A DNA stretch of 5,711 bases from Methanomicrobiales archaeon (GTDB taxonomy: Archaea > Halobacteriota > Methanomicrobia > Methanomicrobiales > JACTUA01): contig JAJRCY010000067.1 of NCBI GenBank assembly GCA_028678715.1, forward strand, positions 1 to 5,711, given 5' to 3'. Position 1 is the stretch's first letter. Every line of letters starts with the position of its first letter. Both the position numbers and the translations under genes were made by a program. Below are positions 1-5,373 of the stretch, one piece after another. The notes below the pieces were generated by a model that saw nothing but the letters and a program-made list of their open reading frames with translations, ran no database searches and was not told the DNA's origin.

Positions 1-560
1 ATCGTCTCGGTCCCGAGCGCCATGGCGGCGATGGCCTGGGCTCCCCCGCTCCGGTAGATCTCGGTGACGCCGGCGATGTCGAGAGCCACGAGCGTCATGG
101 GGCTGATGGGCGGCGGGGAGCAGGCGCAGATCTGGGGGACGCCTGCCACCCGGGCCGGGACGGCGCACATCAGGGCCGAGGAGGGGTAGGGTGCCCTCCC
201 GCCGGGGATGTAGAGGCCCACCCGGTCCAGGGGCGTGGTTTTTACCCCCAGCACGATCCCTGGCTCCATCTCCTCCAGCCAGAGGTCCCGGGGGCGCTGC
301 CGCTCGTGGAACCGGGTGATCCGGGCCTCCGCCTCGATGAGGGCCTCGATGACCCGGGTATCCACCTGCTCGTAGGCCGCCTCCCGCTCCTCGTCGGGGA
401 CCGCGATCTCCGTGAGCACCACGTGCCGGGAGAGCTCCCGGAGGGCTGCATCCCCCCGGCTCCGGACCTTCCCGATGATCTCCTGCGCGGTGGCCCGCGC
501 CCCGTCCAGGCTCTGCTGCCTGCCCGCCACCCAGGCTTCCACGTCCAGCGCCTTCCACAT
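1..560 (-). CDS. hisD: Histidinol dehydrogenase, N-terminal part (cut by window edge)
   Basis: HisD catalyses the last two steps of histidine biosynthesis, oxidising L-histidinol to L-histidine with two NAD+ in the cytoplasm; it is a Zn enzyme. The minus-strand frame reads from ATG at 560 to the window edge, 186 codons of the roughly 430 usual for the family. Recognisable family blocks are RSRGDAALRELS near residues 33-44, DRVGLYIPGGRAPYPSSALM near 112-131, PARVAGVPQICACSPPP near 135-151, and GGAQAIAAMALGTET near the cut end. The Zn ligands and catalytic residues of the C-terminal half lie outside the window. The start is the only ATG after an in-frame TAA about 25 nt upstream. No Shine-Dalgarno (SD) sequence is visible, and a TATA-like box about 30 nt upstream fits a leaderless transcript. 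The stretch after RELSRH looks slightly shorter than the usual RFDG-type segment. Recognised by resemblance to E. coli HisD. Confidence 0.95.
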   Translation of the reverse strand, partial: MWKALDVEAWVAGRQQSLDGARATAQEIIGKVRSRGDAALRELSRHVVLTEIAVPDEEREAAYEQVDTRVIEALIEAEARITRFHERQRPRDLWLEEMEPGIVLGVKTTPLDRVGLYIPGGRAPYPSSALMCAVPARVAGVPQICACSPPPISPMTLVALDIAGVTEIYRSGGAQAIAAMALGTET

Positions 561-584
561 ACCCGGGAAGGTCAGCGGGGCGGG

Positions 585-598
585 CGTTTAAGGTTTCG
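585..598 (-). promoter_or_regulatory. Probable hisD promoter (BRE/TATA-like box)
   Basis: On the minus strand this reads CGAAACCTTAAACG. It is the only A/T-richer patch in a very GC-rich stretch, and its centre is about 30 nt before the hisD ATG. Archaeal TATA boxes lie about 26-30 nt before the transcription start, so transcription would begin at or just before the ATG. That agrees with the lack of an SD sequence. Inference from position and composition only. Confidence 0.45.
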
Positions 599-645
599 AC
601 ACCGGGAGGATGCGGGCATCTCGCTCCTGGAATGCAGGGATCCCT

Positions 646-676
646 CGCACCCGTGAACCGTCCGGAGAGGGGTGCG
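646..676. other. Stem-loop in the hisD-tupA intergenic region
   Basis: CGCACCC (646-652) pairs perfectly with GGGTGCG (670-676) across a 17-nt loop. Just left of it is the 10-nt palindrome AGGGATCCCT (636-645). The position between two divergent genes suggests regulatory DNA, but there is no direct sign of function and such arms can arise by chance in GC-rich DNA. Confidence 0.3.
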
Positions 677-684
677 GAGTTGTT

Positions 685-732
685 AATGTATAATACTGAA
701 CTATCTCGAATTAATTAAAAAGAGTAATTAAT
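685..732 (+). promoter_or_regulatory. tup operon promoter region with inverted repeat
   Basis: This is an abrupt AT-rich patch in GC-rich DNA just ahead of tupA. Two TATA-like candidates are visible: GTATAATAC near 688-696 and TTAATTAAAA at 711-720. The second would place the transcription start near 740-747, giving a short leader. A perfect inverted repeat, ATTAATTA (710-717) and TAATTAAT (725-732) with a 7-nt spacer, overlaps the second box. That is where an archaeal repressor would block TBP/TFB binding. An oxyanion-responsive regulator is a natural candidate, but none is encoded in the window and the regulator is unknown. Confidence 0.55.
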
Positions 733-754
733 ATGGAGCGCAGAGAATTTTTGG

Positions 755-1729
755 ATGATACCGATGGACACAACGCGTTTCGTTCCGGTCGCAGGGGTGG
801 CATTCACCCTGCTGCTGCTGGGCGCATGGATCGCGGGCTGCACAGGCACACCCTCCGAGGGCACCATCCCGCTCACATCCCCCCGGCCCATGGCTGAGGG
901 GCCCCGGGGTACCCTGCTCATGGCCACCACCACCAGCCTGTATGACACCGGGCTCCTGGATTTCCTGCGCCCTGATTTCGAGAAGGAGTTCAACGCTGAC
1001 GTGCGGATTACCTCGCAGGGAACCGGGAAAGCCATGGAACTGGCGAAACGGGGGGACGTGGACATCCTCCTCGTCCATGACCCGGCACGGGAGATCGCGT
1101 TCATGGATGAGGGGTACGGGATCAACCACCGGTGCTTTGCCTACAACTACTTCATCATCGTGGGACCGGCCAGTGACCCGGCCGTCATCGCGGGGATGAA
1201 GCCCGAGGATGCCTTCAGGAAGATCCTGACCGAAGGCATAAAGGGCACCGCAGGGATTGCCTTTGTCTCCCGGGGGGACGGATCCGGCACCCATGCAAAG
1301 GAGCAGGCCATCTGGAAGGCGGCCGGTTTCAATTATACCGTGGACGTCCAGAAGACCGGCGCCTGGTACATCGAGGCCGGCAAGGGAATGGGCGAGACGC
1401 TGGTCATGGCCAGCGAGAAGGGCGCCTACACCCTGACGGATGAGGGCACGTATCTTGCGTTCAAGGGCAACCTGCAGCTCACGCCGCTCATCGAGCAGGG
1501 CGAGATCCTGCGGAATGTGTACTCGGCCATCACCATCAACCCGGACCGGTTCCCGAACCAGAATGCGACGCTGGCTAACCAGTTCATCACCTACCTCCTA
1601 CGGGATACAACCCAGCAGAAGATCGCCAGCTTTGGGAAGGACAGGTATGGGAAGGGCCTCTTCTCCGCTCTTCAGGGAGCCGACTGTGTCCGGTTCGGGT
1701 GCGACTGCACCGCACTGGCAGGGGGATGA
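755..1729 (+). CDS. tupA: Tungstate-type ABC transporter, substrate-binding lipoprotein
   Basis: This is the extracytoplasmic binding protein of a TupABC importer, which captures tungstate (possibly molybdate) and delivers it to TupB. The 324-aa product starts with a hydrophobic signal segment (residues 9-27) and a lipobox-like IAGC with Cys29 as the likely lipid anchor. The mature domain carries the TupA-type ATTTSLYDTGLLD block at 57-69, TSQGTGKAMELAKRGDVDILLVHDP at 86-110 (quoted here as its ends TSQGTG and VHDP), and VSRGDGSGTH at 171-180. TTTS and SRGDGSGT are the oxyanion-contact motifs expected for TupA, and Arg173 is a candidate ligand contact. WtpA and ModA do not carry this pair of motifs. 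Two starts are possible: ATG 755, or ATG 764 with GGATGAT as a weak SD 5-8 nt ahead; both leave the signal peptide intact. The C-terminal tail holds three cysteines (C-x4-C-x-C). First gene of the operon. Tungstate rather than molybdate is inferred from family. Confidence 0.88.
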   Translation: MIPMDTTRFVPVAGVAFTLLLLGAWIAGCTGTPSEGTIPLTSPRPMAEGPRGTLLMATTTSLYDTGLLDFLRPDFEKEFNADVRITSQGTGKAMELAKRGDVDILLVHDPAREIAFMDEGYGINHRCFAYNYFIIVGPASDPAVIAGMKPEDAFRKILTEGIKGTAGIAFVSRGDGSGTHAKEQAIWKAAGFNYTVDVQKTGAWYIEAGKGMGETLVMASEKGAYTLTDEGTYLAFKGNLQLTPLIEQGEILRNVYSAITINPDRFPNQNATLANQFITYLLRDTTQQKIASFGKDRYGKGLFSALQGADCVRFGCDCTALAGG

Positions 1730-1787
1730 GACTCCGCGCAGATGGTGGGTATATCTGGATTGCAGCCAAAGGACAGGAATACAGGAC

Positions 1788-1811
1788 CGGGGAGCAGACC
1801 GGAGCTCCCTG
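1788..1811 (+). other. Hairpin between tupA and tupB
   Basis: An 8-bp stem (one G-T wobble) pairs 1788-1795 with 1804-1811 around an 8-nt loop. It sits in the 104-nt gap between tupA and tupB, about 22 nt before the tupB start. No U-rich run follows, so it does not look like a terminator. A hairpin here could protect the 3' end of a tupA transcript and raise binding-protein output over permease output. That is an inference; the pairing itself is visible. Confidence 0.4.
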
Positions 1812-1833
1812 CGGCATACGGGGGAAGGGATGA

Positions 1834-2535
1834 GTGAACGAGATCCTTGAAGGCCTTGTCCAGGCTGTCCACCTGATCGTCACCCTGAATCCCGAGGTGA
1901 TAGAGATCTCGGTCAGGACCCTGGAGATCTCCCTGCTCTCGACGGCCATTGCGACGATCGTCTCGGTCCCGGTGGGGGGCCTGATCCATTTCCGGGAATT
2001 TCGGGGGAAGCGGGTGATCGTCACCCTCATCCAGACCCTCTATTCCCTTCCCACCGTGATCGCTGGACTCTTTGTCTTTCTGCTCATCTCCCGTGCCGGC
2101 CCCTTCGGGTTCCTGCGGCTCCTCTTCACTCCTGCCGGCATGGTGCTCGCCCAGTCCCTCCTGATCCTGCCGATCATGGCCGGCCTCACCCTCACCGCAC
2201 TGTCGGGGGTGGACCGGAGCAAACGGGACACCATCATCTCGCTCGGAGCCACCGAGACCCAGACCGTCCTCTCCCTGATCCACGAGGCACGGTTCGCCAT
2301 CCTGGGGGCCGTGGTGCTGGGGTTCGGGCGGGCCATCTCCGAGGTGGGAGCAGCGATGATGATAGGCGGGAATATCCGGGGATTCACCCGGGTCCTGACC
2401 ACTGCCATTGCGCTGGAGACCTCCATGGGGAACATCTCCCTCTCCCTTGCACTGGGGATCATCCTTCTCGCAATCGCCCTTGCCGTCAATCTGATCGTCA
2501 TGCTGGTCCAGCAGGAGAGGGTGCCCCATGATTGA
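1834..2535 (+). CDS. tupB: Tungstate-type ABC transporter permease
   Basis: The membrane subunit that forms the translocation path for the oxyanion delivered by TupA. The 233-aa product is mostly hydrophobic, with about five membrane segments near residues 27-50, 61-87, 100-123, 152-178 and 201-228. The cytoplasmic coupling loop of the binding-protein-dependent permease family lies about 134-165: SLGATETQT at 136-144, then a conserved G in GFGRAISEVGAAMMIGGN at 163-180. ALETSMGN at 193-200 is typical of the Tup-type branch. Length is normal for a one-domain TupB. The start is GTG 1834, preceded by the purine-rich GGGGGAAGGGATGA; the ATG at 1830 is in another frame and soon stops. The stop codon lies inside the first codons of tupC (8-nt overlap), which points to translational coupling and equal output of the two subunits. 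Confidence 0.9.
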   Translation: MNEILEGLVQAVHLIVTLNPEVIEISVRTLEISLLSTAIATIVSVPVGGLIHFREFRGKRVIVTLIQTLYSLPTVIAGLFVFLLISRAGPFGFLRLLFTPAGMVLAQSLLILPIMAGLTLTALSGVDRSKRDTIISLGATETQTVLSLIHEARFAILGAVVLGFGRAISEVGAAMMIGGNIRGFTRVLTTAIALETSMGNISLSLALGIILLAIALAVNLIVMLVQQERVPHD

Positions 2536-3628
2536 CCTGCAGGGTGTGAGCCGGACGTACGGGGCCCATGCCGCGGTAAGGGACGTGTCGCTCCGGATCC
2601 CGAAGGGATCCGTGGTTGCCCTGATCGGGCCCAGCGGGAGCGGCAAGACCACGCTGCTGCGCCTGTTGGACCTCCTGGAGCGGCCAACGGCCGGCAGATA
2701 CCTGTTTGATGGGGTGGATACCGGGGGATCCGAACAGCAGCGCCTGGCCATCCGCCGCCGCATTGCCATGGTCTTCCAGAAACCGGTGCCCCTCGCCACG
2801 ACAGTGGGGGGGAACGTGGCGGCCGGGCTCCGGTACCGGAAGGTACCGAAGGAGGAGATCCGGGCGCGGATGGCGGCTGCCCTCGCCATGGTGGGCCTCT
2901 CCGGCCTCGCGGACCGGGACGCGGCCACCCTCTCCGGCGGCGAGATGCAGCGGGTGGCCCTGGCCCGTGCGCTGGTAACCGAGCCGGAGGTGCTCCTCAT
3001 GGACGAGCCCACGGCCAACCTGGACCCGGAGAACACGACACTCATCGAGGAAGTTGTCCGGAGGGTCAACCGAACACAGGGTATCACCATCGTCCTCTCC
3101 ACCCATGATATGGGCCAGGGTCAGCGCCTGGCAGACACCCTTGCCCTGATCATGCAGGGCCGGGTCCACCAGTCGGGAAGGGCACAGGATCTCTTCTCCT
3201 ATCCCGGCACCCCCGAGGCAGCCCGATTCATGGGATTCGAGAACCTGCTGGAGGGAAGTGTGGTTGAGAAGCAGGATGACCTCACCGTGATCGACATCGG
3301 ACCCAGGCGGATCACCGCGGTATCCGATGCAGGAGTGGGTGAAGGGGTCACGGCCTGCATCAGGGCAGAGGACCTGACCCTCCTCTCTGCACGGAGCACG
3401 CAGGGAAGTGCCCGGAACACCCTCGCCGGCACCATCACCCGAATCGCCCTCCACGGCTCCTTTGCCCGCGTGACTGTGGACACCGGTTTTCCGGTGACTG
3501 CCCTGATCACCCGGCGCTCGGCCGAGGAGATGGAGTTCCGGGTGGGGCAGCCCATCTGCGTCACCTTCAAGGCAACGGCGGTGCATGTGATCCGCAGGGC
3601 GGATCACTCCCCCCCTGCGGCAGGATGA
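2528..3628 (+). CDS. tupC: Tungstate-type ABC transporter ATPase with C-terminal TOBE-like domain
   Basis: The cytoplasmic ATPase that drives TupB. All nucleotide-binding motifs are present in this 366-aa product: Walker A GPSGSGKT 34-41, Q-loop Gln84 in VFQKP, signature LSGGE 135-139, Walker B VLLMDE 155-160, D-loop NLD 164-166, and H-loop His193 in STHD. The ATPase domain ends near 235. Residues 240-357 form an extra domain whose last part (RNTLAGTITRIALHGSFARV at 296-315, then VTALITRRS and GQPICVTFKATAVHVI) resembles the TOBE domain of ModC, WtpC and PotA-type ATPases. Bacterial TupC proteins are commonly near ATPase-only length, so this one is longer. A TOBE domain may bind the oxyanion and inhibit transport, as shown for the ModBC transporter of Methanosarcina acetivorans. 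The ATG at 2528 overlaps the end of tupB and has GAGGGTG 4 nt upstream as SD. The coding DNA contains two compact hairpins near 2594-2612 and 2831-2848. Confidence 0.9.
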   Translation: MIDLQGVSRTYGAHAAVRDVSLRIPKGSVVALIGPSGSGKTTLLRLLDLLERPTAGRYLFDGVDTGGSEQQRLAIRRRIAMVFQKPVPLATTVGGNVAAGLRYRKVPKEEIRARMAAALAMVGLSGLADRDAATLSGGEMQRVALARALVTEPEVLLMDEPTANLDPENTTLIEEVVRRVNRTQGITIVLSTHDMGQGQRLADTLALIMQGRVHQSGRAQDLFSYPGTPEAARFMGFENLLEGSVVEKQDDLTVIDIGPRRITAVSDAGVGEGVTACIRAEDLTLLSARSTQGSARNTLAGTITRIALHGSFARVTVDTGFPVTALITRRSAEEMEFRVGQPICVTFKATAVHVIRRADHSPPAAG

Positions 3629-3649
3629 TTCTTATCCCGGGAGGGACGA

Positions 3650-3841
3650 GTGATACCCATGGACGTGACGGGGGCTCTTCTCATGATCGGGATCGGACTC
3701 GTGGTCTTTGTTCTCGGCCTCCTGGCCGGATACCTGGCCACGAAAACCTGGTTCCGGAACCGTTCCCCGAAGGCGGCGGAGAAGGGCGCAGAGGTTCGTC
3801 CCGCTGCGCCCGGACCCACCAGGAGGGGAGAGGATTCGTGA
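3650..3841 (+). CDS. Small single-pass membrane protein of unknown function
   Basis: I do not recognise this 63-aa protein. Residues 8-30 form one hydrophobic, glycine-rich membrane segment (GALLMIGIGLVVFVLGLLAG within it), followed by KTWFRNR and a charged, Pro/Ala-rich tail that reads as disordered. The positive-inside rule places the tail in the cytoplasm. GTG 3650 has GGAGG 5 nt upstream, a good SD. ATG 3659 in the same frame is an alternative, with GTGAT just upstream. The gene begins 21 nt after the tupC stop without an obvious terminator, so it is probably read with the tup operon. It could be a small accessory subunit of the importer, or belong with the MBL gene 104 nt downstream. The start region resembles that of tupA (both encode MIPMD). 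That it is real rests on the SD, the intact TM segment and operon spacing. Confidence 0.62.
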   Translation: MIPMDVTGALLMIGIGLVVFVLGLLAGYLATKTWFRNRSPKAAEKGAEVRPAAPGPTRRGEDS

Positions 3842-3945
3842 AAAGGCACGGCGGATACCGGCGATCCTTTCACGGTGGCATACCCGGTGACCTCAGCCCG
3901 CACGCGGGACGTCTCCCCCGCACCACATCCCGGAACTGATCCTCC

Positions 3946-4719
3946 ATGCGTATCCGTGTCCTTGCCAGCGGCTCCAAGGGGAACTGCACCTGCATCGATG
4001 ACGGCAGCAGTGCACTGCTCGTGGACTGCGGCCTCTCGGTGAAAGAGGCCCTCCTCCGGCTCCGTGCCGCCGGAGGAGACCCGGATCTCATCCGCGCCAT
4101 CCTTGTCACCCACGAGCACGCGGACCACCTGGGTGGCGTCGCCCCGATGGCCCGGCGCCTGGGTGTCCCTGTCTACGGCACCGGCGGCACCCTCCTGGAC
4201 CTGGCCGGGGCAGAAACGGGCCGGCGGCCGGTGCGCCTCGTCCGCACCGACCCCGGCACCCGCCGTGACGTGGAAGGATTCTCTGTCGAAGCTTTCGCCA
4301 CCTCCCACGACGCCCGGGAGCCCTGCGGGTTCACCCTCACCGCCGGCGGGATCCGGTTCACCTGCTGCACCGACACCGGGGTCCTCTCCGACCCCATCAT
4401 ACGCCGCCTCCGGGTCTCGGATGCCATCCTCCTCGAGTCCAACCACTGTCCCGAGATGCTGCGCACCGGCCCCTACCCCGAGGTGCTGAAGCGCCGGATC
4501 CGGTCCCCCCGGGGCCACCTCTCCAACCGGGCGGCCGCGGCCTGCCTCCGGGCTCTGGGCTGCGACGCGGGGACCGTGATTCTCGGCCACCTCTCCGAGA
4601 TCAACAACACGCCGGAGAAGGCGCTCGCCTCTGCAAAGGAAGGCCTCGGGCTCTACTGCGGAAGCGTGCGGGTGGTCGTCGGGAAGCAGCACCAGCTCTC
4701 GGACGCGGTGGAGATCTGA
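3946..4719 (+). CDS. Metallo-beta-lactamase-fold hydrolase, YycJ/WalJ family (probable nuclease)
   Basis: A 257-aa metallo-beta-lactamase-fold enzyme of the YycJ/WalJ type; characterised relatives are DNA exonucleases. In order: the start block MRIRVLASGSKGNCTCI, Asp27 in LLVDCGLS, the metal-binding HEHADH at 56-61, His121 in ATSHDAREP, Asp143 in CCTDTG, LLESNHCPEML at 162-172 followed by GPYPEVLKRRIRS, GHLSN at 190-194, and LGHLSEINNTPEKAL at 213-227, where His215 would be the last metal ligand. SNH, the paired GHLS motifs and NN(T)P distinguish this branch from glyoxalase II and beta-lactamases. All metal ligands are intact and length is normal, so it should be active. It is cytoplasmic, with no signal peptide. 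ATG 3946 has TGATC 4 nt upstream, matching the GGTGATC form of the archaeal SD. Nucleic-acid processing is inferred from family; substrate unknown. The coding DNA has a 10-bp perfect stem at 4051-4078. Confidence 0.9.
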   Translation: MRIRVLASGSKGNCTCIDDGSSALLVDCGLSVKEALLRLRAAGGDPDLIRAILVTHEHADHLGGVAPMARRLGVPVYGTGGTLLDLAGAETGRRPVRLVRTDPGTRRDVEGFSVEAFATSHDAREPCGFTLTAGGIRFTCCTDTGVLSDPIIRRLRVSDAILLESNHCPEMLRTGPYPEVLKRRIRSPRGHLSNRAAAACLRALGCDAGTVILGHLSEINNTPEKALASAKEGLGLYCGSVRVVVGKQHQLSDAVEI

Positions 4720-4865
4720 AGGGGCAGGAACCACTGACTGAGGGCTGTGGAGCTCCTCCGGGATTCGGGACACATCCGTGAACTGCTGATCGTAAACGCC
4801 ACGTGCCCGGGAACCTGGAGAAGGCCATCCAGGGGAAGTAGATCGGGACCGTGATCAGGGCGTGA
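4720..4865 (+). pseudogene. Decayed C-terminal fragment of a UMP-kinase-family (amino acid kinase fold) gene
   Basis: The frame at 4741 reads RAVELLRDSGHIRELLIVNAT (quoted as its ends RAVELL and LIVNAT). Losing one base near 4804 moves the reading to the frame at 4809, which gives PGNLEKAIQGK, then TAG (4839-4841), then IGTVIRA and a TGA at 4863-4865. Joined, this matches the C-terminus of uridylate-kinase-family proteins, where a buried strand is followed by N-x3-PG-x-L, then GE-x-GT-x-I at the end (E. coli PyrH ends similarly). A second one-base loss near 4739 would extend the reading left to a TDLRAVELL-type start. Only about 45 codons remain, directly after the MBL stop; the ATP-binding part is absent. 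The family also includes molybdenum/tungsten storage proteins, but so short a piece cannot tell these from a true UMP kinase. Alternative: chance resemblance in noncoding DNA. Confidence 0.55.
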
Positions 4866-4892
4866 GGAGGATATCCATCTCTGGACCAAGCA

Positions 4893-4906
4893 AGGGTGAT
4901 CACCCT
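4893..4906. promoter_or_regulatory. 14-nt perfect palindrome (possible operator)
   Basis: AGGGTGATCACCCT is a perfect dyad with no spacer, in noncoding DNA between the decayed kinase fragment and the HEAT-like gene. Uninterrupted dyads of this size suit a homodimeric DNA-binding protein better than an RNA hairpin. It lies about 200 nt before the next gene, far for a repressor in archaea. Function unknown. Confidence 0.3.
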
Positions 4907-4930
4907 ATCCTCGCCGTGGGTGGGGCCGTG

Positions 4931-4947
4931 AGGGGGCTGTGCCCCCT
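4931..4947. terminator. GC-rich hairpin, possible terminator or repeat element
   Basis: AGGGGGC (4931-4937) and GCCCCCT (4941-4947) form a perfect 7-bp stem with a TGT loop. The surroundings switch from G-rich (4916-4937) to C-rich (4942-4974), so longer pairing is possible. There is no U-rich run directly after it, and archaeal terminators normally rely on one, so the terminator reading is weak. It could also be one copy of a dispersed intergenic element. Confidence 0.35.
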
Positions 4948-5019
4948 CCCGTCGCCCTCCCCCCGTGAAGATGGTACGCCAGGCCGGTTCTCGTCATTTC
5001 TGCTGGTACTTCCCCGTCA

Positions 5020-5044
5020 GGGAGAATTCCCTTTCACTTCTCCC
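5020..5044. other. Stem-loop upstream of the HEAT-like gene promoter
   Basis: GGGAGAA (5020-5026) pairs with TTCTCCC (5038-5044) over an 11-nt pyrimidine-rich loop. It ends about 33 nt before the AT-rich TATA-like patch. It could be the 3' end of upstream transcription or a regulator site. Only the pairing is seen. Confidence 0.3.
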
Positions 5045-5070
5045 GTTGAGAGTAAATGTGAGTACATTAA

Positions 5071-5097
5071 CGATAGAAAAATATTCATATTACAAGG
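5071..5097 (+). promoter_or_regulatory. Probable promoter of the HEAT-like gene
   Basis: The AT-rich patch from about 5050 to 5100 is centred on AAAAATATTCATAT (5077-5090). A TATA box there would place the transcription start around 5105-5112, at or just before the GTG start at 5112. Together with the lack of a clear SD ahead of that GTG, this suggests a leaderless or nearly leaderless mRNA. Inference from position and composition. Confidence 0.5.
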
Positions 5098-5111
5098 TAA
5101 ACTCTTTGTGG

Positions 5112-5372
5112 GTGAATCCGGATCCACTCTTCACCGATGCTCGCATCCGGGGACTGTACGCTCTGGCTGCGGACCCTGAGGAGCCGATGACCAATGACCT
5201 GCAGCGCGAAGCGATCCGGGGCCTGGGCCGCCTGGCCCGGCAGGGGAACGTGGAGGCACAGGCAGCCCTCTCACGCGTTGCACAGCGACCGGATCTCCAC
5301 CCGCTCCTCCGGGAGATGACCCGCGAGGAGATTGAGCTGCCCGTGCCACGACATGCCGAGCCGGCGTCCTGA
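5112..5372 (+). CDS. Small HEAT-repeat-like protein
   Basis: An 86-aa soluble protein that looks like two to three short antiparallel helices of the HEAT/ARM type: DARIRGLYALAADPE (9-23), DLQREAIRGLGRLARQGN (29-46) and VEAQAALSRVAQRPDLHPLLREM (47-69, quoted as helix ends VEAQAAL and LLREM). The residue pattern, with Ala and Leu spaced for helix packing and a conserved Arg, suits alpha-solenoid protein-binding modules. No catalytic motif is seen. The frame is open as far as ATG 4965, but the AT-rich promoter lies inside that extension, so GTG 5112 is preferred. ATG 5187, with GAGGAG 3 nt upstream, is an alternative; it would remove the first helix. It lies 140 nt ahead of the DNA ligase gene on the same strand but behind a separate TATA-like box. 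Partner and function are unknown. Confidence 0.7.
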   Translation: MNPDPLFTDARIRGLYALAADPEEPMTNDLQREAIRGLGRLARQGNVEAQAALSRVAQRPDLHPLLREMTREEIELPVPRHAEPAS

Positions 5373-5373
5373 A

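Noticed and set aside
1..1971. A 15-base exact repeat, ATCGTCTCGGTCCCG at 1-15 and 1957-1971
   Set aside because: Both copies lie inside coding sequence (hisD on the minus strand and tupB on the plus strand), with no similarity around them; GC-rich codon use explains it.
1672..3102. Long minus-strand open frame (476 codons) opposite tupB and tupC
   Set aside because: It runs antisense to two genes with clear family motifs, has a low-complexity, Arg/Ser/Pro/Gly-rich translation with no recognisable domain, and is a typical GC-rich shadow frame.
3842..3945. Possible extra coding sequence between the small membrane gene and the MBL gene
   Set aside because: The only open frame through it is the Arg/Gly-rich shadow frame from 3625 to 3939, without an SD-supported start or recognisable motif. 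I treat the gap as noncoding leader DNA.
3604..4773. Minus-strand open frame (389 codons) opposite the MBL gene
   Set aside because: It is fully antisense to an MBL gene with all metal-binding residues intact; the translation has no recognisable domain.
4965..5111. N-terminal extension of the HEAT-like protein back to ATG 4965
   Set aside because: The extension covers the AT-rich promoter-like patch and a stem-loop, and its translation does not look like a helix-repeat protein. GTG 5112 or ATG 5187 fits better.
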